Shown in pieces: positions 57,117-64,000 of a DNA stretch of 64,000 nt (the first letter of the stretch is position 1; every line of letters starts with the position of its first letter). The stretch spans positions 99,982,893-100,046,892 of the forward strand of contig OY294044.1 of the NCBI GenBank assembly GCA_958510825.1, written 5' to 3'. A program made the translations under genes and the position numbers. The notes under the pieces were generated by a model, which saw only the letters and a list, made by a program, of their open reading frames with translations, was not told where the DNA came from and searched no databases. This DNA comes from Brachypterus glaber (Eukaryota; Arthropoda; Insecta; Coleoptera; Kateretidae).

Positions 57117-57621
57117 GGCATTTTAACATCTCTATTCCACATTTCTCTATTCCAAACATCTCTATTCCACATTTCTCTATTCCATAACATCTCTATTCCA
57201 CACTACTCTACTCTGCACTACGACTTGCTTAATATAATTTTTCCTTAGCGTAACAAAGTCGTTGCATTTATTAGTATGTAATTAGTATTTTTGATTTTTG
57301 TTAATTATTATTTTAATAATTAATATGTATTGTATTTGTTGTAATAGATTTGTATCCTAAACATAGAAATTTAAATTTATTATCTGTTTTTGGTAAAAAA
57401 TATGTTTTTTTAAGTGAGTGTCAATTTTAGTTAAGTCACATCCTGTCAATTTAAACACAAATTTTAACGTTTTTGTTCCGCTAAGGAAAAATTATCTTTA
57501 GATATTAGTCAAGTACGTAGTGCAGAGTAGAGTAGTGTGGAATAGAGATGTTATGGAATAGAGAAATGTGGAATAGAGATGTTTGGAATAGAGAAATGTG
57601 GAATAGAGATGTTATAATGCC
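57117..57621. mobile_element. 505-bp foldback built from CTCTATTCCACATTT repeats, 8-bp TSD
   Basis: GGCATTTTAACATCTC and inverted GGCATTATAACATCTC are the ends. ATCTGTGG is duplicated at 57109-57116 and 57622-57629. Each arm is about 150 bp of tandem CATCTCTATTCCACATTTCT units, followed by matched GCACTACG and TTTTTCCTTAGCG blocks. A 0.25-kb centre separates them. Superfamily with 8-bp TSD (hAT, P or Merlin type) not decided. Confidence 0.85.
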
Positions 57622-58004
57622 ATCTGTGGGCATCCTGCGTATTATACTATTCCAGCGCTGTAAATATCATATATATTATTGTCAATCCAGTATGGTATAA
57701 ATCACCTTTGATCGAAGGTCCCGAACGACTTTAGATAAATAAATAAATAAAATAAATAATAACAAGTGAGTGACGTAATTTGTGAACAGTCCTATGATAT
57801 TTACAAAAAATATCTTAGACATTCTAACGACCTGTTATGATATAATGAGCTTTTTATATCTAATTATTTAATTAATTGTTTAATAATTGTTATTCTTCAG
57901 AATGGCAATTAAGTTTAAGTACTTATTATTAATAAATAAAGATAAAAACAAAAACAGAAAGATAGTAGAGAGTATTCAAATATGTGTGACATTTCTGATG
58001 AAAA

Positions 58005-58196
58005 ATGAATATATTTATTAATAATTTGGTTGAAGTATTTTATATTATTAATGGGAAACATGATTATATTATACCAGGTATATCATCGAAAAAGATAGCA
58101 AAATCCGCAAAAGCAAAAAATATTTTTACGGATGGAAACACCCCTTATCAAATAAAATCTATAATTTATTTGAGGCGTATACAGGGTGTTCCTTAA
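58005..58196 (+). CDS. Candidate exon B, paralogue of 50023-50095
   Basis: The first 73 nt (58005-58077) parallel exon A: MNIFINNLVEVFYIINGKHD then YIIP, ending CCAG|GTATAT. The frame stays open to 58196 (GISSKKIAKSAKAKNIFTDG...), but that part is not shared with exon A and may be intron. Loss of similarity right at the GT favours an exon ending there. Confidence 0.35.
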   Translation: MNIFINNLVEVFYIINGKHDYIIPGISSKKIAKSAKAKNIFTDGNTPYQIKSIIYLRRIQGVP

Positions 58197-58239
58197 TATC
58201 ATGTCACTATTAAAGGAGGTAATTACTTTGCTTATTCTA

Positions 58240-58510
58240 TGACTAAAATGTCATATAAATATGAAGCTGAAGTTTGCAACGTTTTTTTGCAACGAAAATT
58301 CAAATAGTATATTAAAGTACTAGTTTCATAACAAACGTTTTTAGCGCACGAGTACAAGTTTAGAAAACAAGCCGCTTGCGGCGAGTTTTCCAAAATACTA
58401 GTGCGCTAAAAACGTGTTATGGAATAAGCGCTTTAATATACTATTTTAATATTCGATGCAAAAAAACGTTGCAAACTTCAGCCTCATATATAAACATATG
58501 TCTAAAAATG
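58240..58510. repeat. Foldback with TTTTTAGCGCAC arms
   Basis: CTGAAGTTTGCAACGTTTTT and ACGTTTTTAGCGCAC-type segments recur inverted (GTGCGCTAAAAACGTGTTAT and AAAACGTTGCAAACTTCAG). A related copy (TAGCGCACTATTACTTTACA...TACGCTAAAAACGTATGTTA) lies at about 61540-61680. Confidence 0.65.
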
Positions 58511-58534
58511 CGCCGTAAGGGAGCTACGCCTTTG

Positions 58535-58651
58535 TTAGGGACTAAAAAATTCGGTTTTTATTATATTTAACTGTTGAGCAACATAACGCTGACTGTGCCC
58601 TTCTTGTAGCAGAGCTACAGCTTGGGCAGCTACTTCCGGACTTGTTTCCAT
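58535..58651 (-). pseudogene. Tc1-like transposase N-terminal fragment
   Basis: The minus-strand ATG at 58651 encodes METSPEVAAQAVALLQEGHS then QRYVAQQLN and soon a stop. LLQEGxSQRxVAxxLxVS is the first helix-turn-helix of the paired-like DNA-binding domain of insect Tc1-like transposases. Homology ends within that domain; the DDE catalytic part is absent. TACAGGGGTGGCACTAGCCC at about 58739-58760 upstream may be the element terminus. Confidence 0.65.
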
Positions 58652-58759
58652 TTAAATAATACAATTAAATAAAATTTTAACGAGTTAAAAAAGTATTGTC
58701 ACATAAGTTACAAGTCTTGTCAATCATAAAAAAGTTAGTTACAGGGGTGGCACTAGCCC

Positions 58760-60050
58760 ACCACTTAAAAAGTCCTTATTTACCAAAAAATCATGATTTC
58801 TCCTAAATGAGAAGACTTATGATAAAAAATAAAAGACGGAATCAGTCACAATAAGTGTGGCTATTAGAATAGGTTTTAAAACTTATGGAAAGATTTGAGT
58901 TTGTGTTTAAATTGCAACAAAAAACATTGGGTAAAAAAAACATGACTATTTAAGCAATGTAAACCCAGTTTAAACATGTTTGCACCAGAAACTTAAATTA
59001 AATAAATAAAAGTTAAGGACTTAAGCTTCAAATTAAAAAATAAATCAATTAAATCCACTGTGTAGTTTTTTTGTTATTTGCAAAAATGTTTATTTTCAGA
59101 AAAAACCGTATATCTCCTAAACGAGAAAAGGAAAATTAAAAAGTTAAAAAAGAAATTACTCCCATTTAATTGGCCTATAAAATCAATTAATTAAATTGTA
59201 AAAAAATATGCAGTGGCAAACCGTGCGCATATCGAAAGAAGCAGTAAAAAAACATAGCTGTGTAATTTTCATTGCTGCCGGTTTAAAAAAAGATTTTTGA
59301 TAATTTTTATTCCAGTAAGTAAGAGCTAAAAGTTCAAGCTTCAAAATAAAAAAAAGATCTAATAAATCCATTAAATAGTTTTGGAGATATTTGCATTCAA
59401 AAATGTGTATTTTTTTAGGTGGGCCGATATTTTTGAGCAGAAGTGTATAATATATTGTTAAAATTGATTTTTGTTGCTGGCTTAAGTGAAGAATGTTGAT
59501 ATATTTGACACTTGGAAATATTATGTTTCAAACAAGACAACTGTTATACTTAGTTTTATGTATCTCTGACTTAGTTAAGTCATCAACTGATTTAGTGTCA
59601 AGTTAGATTTAATAATACTCACTGCTATATCTTCTTTACCTAAAAATATATTAGTCATTACCTTACCGAAGTTTAAAATTTTTGCCTAAATAGACTATTA
59701 GTTTCCGAGATATAGGCATTTAGATTTATTTTGATATTTTTTTACATTAAATTTCACTTTTGACATTAAATCAAATTTGTTTGTATTAGATGAAAAGAAG
59801 TCAATTTGATATCTTATTTTATAAATGTTCTCATTTTTCCACCCGTCTAGAAAGGGTACCCGTTTCATATTTTTTCGATTTTGGGTAATTTTAAAGTAAC
59901 CATCCGTAAAAAAACTTCAAGATTAAACTTTCCTCTATGGAAGATGGTACAGGGTTTCTAAGGCCCTCAGTCATAAATTTTTAGAAATTATCCAATATAA
60001 AATAAAAATATAAAATATACAAGAAAGAATCTGTGTCACTATCCTGATGA
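58760..60050. other. Interval without a gene
   Basis: Degenerate AT-rich repeats. The segment CCACCCGTCTAGAAAGGGTA at 59840 also occurs at 6319. The minus-strand frame at 59183-59371 has no recognised feature. Confidence 0.4.
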
Positions 60051-60051
60051 A

Positions 60052-60830
60052 GTTACAAAAAAAAAACGAGCGAAACGTCAGCAGTTATAATCTTATTATA
60101 GATATAAATTACTATAGTTTGATTTTTCACGATACGGTTATTTTGCGTATTTAACTTCACCAGTTGTACCATAATACCTTCTGTTTCATTCATTATCCAC
60201 CCATACAAAGTTAGTAGCTTATGGCCCATATGTTTGGACTTTTAGTTACAAAAAAATACGAGCGTAACGTCAGCAGTTATAATCTTATTATAGATATAAA
60301 CTTACTATAGTTTGATTTTTCACGATACGGTTATTTTGCGTATTTAACTTCACCAGTTGTACCATAATACCTTCTGTTTCATTCATTATCCACCCATACA
60401 AAGTTAGTAGCTTATGGCCCATATGTTTGGACTTTTAGTTACAAAAAAATACGAGCGTAACGTCAGCAGTTATAATCTTATTATAGATATAAATTACTAT
60501 AGTTTGATTTTTCACGATACGGCTATTTTGCGTAATTAACTTCACCAGTTGAACCATAATACCTTCTGTTTCATTCATTATACACCCATACAAAGTTAGT
60601 AGCTTATGGCCCATATGTTTGGACTTTTAGTTACAAAAAAATACGAGCGTAACGTCAGCAGTTATAATCTTATTATAGATATAAACTTACTATAGTTTGA
60701 TTTTTCACAATACGGTTATTTTGCGTATTTAACTTCACCAGTTCTACCATAATACCTTCTGTTTCATTCATTATCCACCCATACAAAGTTGGTAATTTAT
60801 GGTCCATAAGTTATGGGATACCAACTTTGT
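60052..60830 (+). repeat. 192-bp satellite, four copies with an inverted partial copy
   Basis: CGTCAGCAGTTATAATC recurs at 60076, 60268, 60461 and 60653 (spacing 192-193). The unit includes TTTTTCACGATACGGTTATT and CTTCTGTTTCATTCATTATC. After a break, about 95 bp at 60822-60920 is the same unit inverted (AATGAATGAAACAAAAGGTA, ATAACCGTATCGTGAAAAAT). Confidence 0.88.
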
Positions 60831-61144
60831 ATAGTTAAATAATTATTTTAATGAATGAAACAAAAGGTATTATTAAAATACGCGAAATAACCGTATCGTG
60901 AAAAATTAAACTATATTATTTAATAAATTGAGAATTTTGTAGTGAAAGGTGGCTTTATAGTTTTTACTATATTGCAACTCTTATAAGCTCATAATCACAC
61001 GCATTTTGGGTGTTCTTATAGGTCCATAAGAGGTCTGTACTTTTTTTGTTTTGGGTTGGCAACAGACAAAAGCCTATCGCTTGACGTTTTCCGTGCAAAT
61101 GTCAACGTCGCTTTAAAGTTTAATTTTCTACAAAATTTTGTGTT

Positions 61145-61370
61145 TAGGTTATTGCTTTCCCATTTTGAAAATTTTCAAAATTTCGGAAGGCATTGTATTC
61201 GTGCAAAAAAAATCAATTTTTTTTTGCGTATTTTTGAGTTTTATGACTTTATGTCGATATAAATCGATTTCAACAAAAAAAAAAAAAAGTTGTCAGTCAA
61301 TCGATCGGTCGTTCTGTCCGGGAGATTTTGTAAGCACGATAACTTAAGAACGCTTTTTTACCGTGTTAAA
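61145..61370 (+). repeat. Family Y copy
   Basis: CCCATTTTGAAAATTTTCAA, ATCGATCGGTCGTTCTGTCC and CACGATAACTTAAGAACGCT. It lacks the downstream tandem units. Confidence 0.65.
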
Positions 61371-61539
61371 ATTGTGGCTTAGTTACTTGCAATGAAAAAG
61401 AGAAGACACGACTATAAAATATATCAAATTTTAAACATGGCGAAAACTGTAATGCCACCCCGAAACAAAAATCCCTAAATCAGTCATCAATTTAAATATA
61501 AATTTTTTTTAATTTTAGAGCAAAATTGAAAAAAATTGT

Positions 61540-61690
61540 ATAAAGCACTCGTTTAATAACACGTCTTTAGCGCACTATTACTTTACAAAACTCGCAAGCG
61601 GCACGTTTTCTAAACTTGTACGCTAAAAACGTATGTTATGAATCTAGTACGTTAATATACTATAATAGCCCTTAAACCCGTTTTTCAAGA
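61540..61690. repeat. Degenerate copy of the TAGCGCAC foldback
   Basis: TTAGCGCACTATTACTTTAC and TACGCTAAAAACGTATGTTA are inverted and match 58320-58430. Confidence 0.5.
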
Positions 61691-61699
61691 GTCAATCTC

Positions 61700-62480
61700 A
61701 TATTTAAGCCCGGGGACAGTTTGCAATTGTGGCGCTTTCGCCAATTTTGTAAATTATATTATTTATTTATTTTTGGTCCCACAAGCCGGCCTAGGCCTCC
61801 TTAAAAAAATTGTTAGGGCCGAAACGTAAACAATTATTTTATACTTACTATAGTATTAGCTGATATAGCTATTAGCTAGTGTCAGCCAATCGTGGACTCG
61901 TTAAAACTGAATATTTAACCCTTAAACCCAACCCAGGGGTATTGGGGTACCCCAATATAAACTATTCTCATAATAGTTTTTGGTTGTTTATCAAGAGCAC
62001 GGTCCCCCAACCTCTACCGTTCTAACTATTTATATACAGACATGTGCGCTTTAGGCTCAGTTGACTTCGATACGTCCAGAGGTAGATTAGTGCTGGGGAA
62101 TTATAACTGGGTAGTAAATAGGTATCTTTTAACATGAGTAGGGCTTAAGGGCAAAAGAGTTATAGACCCAACCTTAATAAAGCGGGGAATACACTTTTTT
62201 AAAAATCGGATTCATTTAAAGTATTTTTAGGAGATCCTATTTTGTTTATGTATGCTTTAATTATCTGGAAATCAAAACTAATGAAATTTGGTACACTTGT
62301 TGCATGCATCATGAGTATTATGAATTCTATTTTAATAAGCATTTATCGATTTAGTGTTGTTTGGTATTTGGATGTTGCCTTTGTATGCGTAAGTAATTTA
62401 GAAAAATAGGCGCACACCGACCTAGAGGGTGCGAGAGGGGTTAGCCACCATGGCACTCTGCAGATCTGATTAAGCCTCCT
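61700..62480. other. Interval without a gene
   Basis: Includes CCAGGGGTATTGGGGTACCC (palindromic GGGGTACCCC at about 61944) next to TTTAACCCTTAAACCC. This might be a piggyBac-like terminus, but I found no partner end. Confidence 0.3.
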
Positions 62481-62484
62481 ACAT

Positions 62485-62945
62485 ATTGCTTTCCCATTTT
62501 GAAAATTTTCAAAATTTCGGAATGCAAAAAATTTTCAACATTTTTTGTGTATTTTTGCGTTTTAAGAACGCTTTAAGCTAGAGATGGGGCTAGAGACTTC
62601 AAATTTGGCATACAGGTATGTACCAAAAGTTCAGGCTCCGGATTGTTTTCGGTGAAAATTGGGGGCGGGAAGGGGGGCAATTGGGGAAAATACATTTTTT
62701 TACAAAAATTTGAAAATTGCTATATAGGGTTTTGAAGGTAATATGACTAACTCCACCCATGCGGGGGTGAGGGGGTAAATATTTTTAAATGTTTTTATTA
62801 TTTTCCTAAAAATTGGTATATAAAGGTTTTTGGGGTCAACGAAACTGAATCTGATAATAAAATTTTTCTCACCCCCGGGGGAGGGTGTGATTATTTTTAA
62901 ATATTTACAATATTCTAGTGAAAATTGGTATATAGGGGTAACTGA
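62485..62945 (+). repeat. Family Y copy with internal tandem units
   Basis: CCCATTTTGAAAATTTTCAA and CAAATTTGGCATACAGGTAT are followed by about three units with TATAGG, CTCCACCCATGCGGGGGTGA and ATAATAAAATTTTTCTCACC. The 99-bp minisatellite begins where its last unit ends (TATATAGGGGTAACTGAAC). Confidence 0.68.
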
Positions 62946-63620
62946 ACATATTTATGCATAGAACTGTTTAATAATACATACGAATGCGCAAAGTGTTCTG
63001 CCAAACATATACAAATATACTATCCGCAGTAATGTTTGGTGGAACATATTTATGCGTGGAAGGGTTTAATAATACATATATATGCGCAAAAGTGTTCTGG
63101 CAAAAATATACAAATGTACCATGCGCAGAATTGTTTGGTGGAAAATATTTATGCGCAGAACTGTTTAATAATACGTACGAATGCACAAAAGTGTTCTGGC
63201 AAACATACACAAATATACCATGCGCAGAAGTGTTTGGTGGAACATATTTATGTGCAGATGTGTTTAATATATACGAATGAACAAAAGTGTTTTGTAAAAT
63301 ATATACAAATATACCATGCGTAGAAGCGTTTGGTGGAACATATTTATGAGCAGAAGGGTATAATAATACACACAAATGCGCAAAAGTGTTCTGGCAAACA
63401 TCAACAAATATACCATGCGAAGAAGTGTTTGGTGGAACATATTTTTGCGCAGATATATTAATTAATATATACGAATGCACTAAAGTGTTCTGACAAACAT
63501 TTACGAATGTACCATGCGCAGAAGTACTTGGAGGAACATATTTATGAGCAGAAGTATTTATTAAAACAAACGAATGCGCAAAATTGTTCTGGCAAACATA
63601 TACAAATATACCTTGTGCAG
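62945..63620 (-). repeat. 99-bp minisatellite, about seven copies, open on the minus strand
   Basis: Units run GGAACATATTTATGCGCAGA, TAATACATACGAATGCGCA, then TGTTCTGGCAAACATATACA and ATACCATGCGCAGAAGTGTT. Because the unit is 33 codons long, the minus strand is open for 224 codons (unit HKYVPPNTSAHGIFVYVCQN and so on). There is no signal peptide or known fold, and the plus strand is also open in parts, so coding is not supported. Confidence 0.82.
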
Positions 63621-63639
63621 TAGGGTGGTCGCGAAAATT

Positions 63640-64000
63640 CAAATTGAATAAACGAATGCTACCTACACAAAAATTTGTTGCTCCTTATGATAATATGAAT
63701 TATCCAAAATTTGAAGTCAATCGAAATACGTTAAGGCACCGCACAGTGGTCCTAAAGTTTTTAAACTTACCCATTTTACGAGCTTCTTTAATTTTAAATT
63801 TATAAATTAGCAGATTTTGAAATCTTAAACTTTTATCAACTAAAATTGTTGCCTAATTTGTGACTATTGCTTACGTAAAATTTAAGGTGGATCACAAGTC
63901 GTTTAGAGTTGGCACATGAACCTTAAACCTCAAAAAATCCATAATTTTACTAGCTTTTTTTATCCATTTTCTACCCTTGAGTCCACCTGGTGCAAAAATG
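63640..64000. other. Interval without a gene
   Basis: AT-rich. The plus-strand 73-residue frame ending at 63805 starts in the minisatellite and is not a gene. Confidence 0.4.

Noticed and set aside
57125..57200. Regularly spaced short direct repeats resembling a CRISPR array
   Set aside because: Repeats are contiguous, not separated by unique spacers, lie in arms of a foldback with TSDs, and the genome is eukaryotic.
61920..62160. piggyBac terminus suggested by TTAACCCTTAAACCC
   Set aside because: No matching inverted end or TTAA duplication was found.
62984..63323. Plus-strand ORFs in the 99-bp minisatellite
   Set aside because: Unit length is a multiple of three, so frames stay open on both strands without selection.

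Overview
The window is eukaryotic, AT-rich and dominated by transposable elements. It looks like a stretch of insect genome, possibly a beetle. That assignment is inference, from the mix of CR1/Jockey-type and RNase H-bearing LINEs, a restriction-like-endonuclease LINE, Tc1/mariner-, hAT- and piggyBac-like non-autonomous elements, a tRNA-type SINE and an insect-style secreted leucine-rich-repeat (LRR) gene. No bacterial operon structure, CRISPR array or rRNA is visible. One 200-bp assembly gap lies at 19631-19830.

Layout. 1-7.8 kb holds nested MITEs with no gene. 7.8-11.0 kb has a dispersed repeat (family Y) and a decayed minus-strand LINE with a zinc knuckle and a PD-(D/E)xK-like endonuclease region. 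11.9-18.7 kb has a LINE 3' end, a 363-bp tandem repeat, a 1.5-kb palindromic foldback with 4-bp target-site duplications, a 0.9-kb mariner-like foldback and a SINE. 20.0-23.35 kb is a near full-length APE/RT LINE whose 3' tail cuts into the end of a minus-strand LRR gene (23.35-26.1 kb). 26.2-30.1 kb has a MITE inside a tyrosine-recombinase-like coding fragment, a piggyBac-like element and a perfect hAT-type foldback (8-bp TSD). 31.5-33.0 kb is the 3' half of a LINE with an intact RNase H domain. 33.9-36.9 kb is a TIR-bounded block holding two small in-phase exons behind paired palindromes. 37.5-46.7 kb is dense in foldbacks, hairpins, LINE tails and (TA)n. 47-49.4 kb has two more LINE pieces. 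51.1-54.6 kb holds a MITE and a 2.7-kb inverted duplication carrying a hAT-like insertion. 56-63.6 kb holds four tandem-repeat arrays, a foldback with 8-bp TSD, a Tc1-like transposase fragment and more copies of family Y.

The only convincing host gene is the LRR gene. It has a signal peptide and ten near-identical 46-residue double-LRR units. It is broken by a microsatellite-associated frameshift and ends at the retrotransposon junction. Two other host-like candidates are short: a 43-codon two-exon start, and a pair of 73-nt paralogous exons 8 kb apart. The best candidates for something undescribed are the non-autonomous elements whose boundaries can be proved from TSDs and empty sites within this window, and a covarying 3' hairpin shared by three copies of one LINE family.
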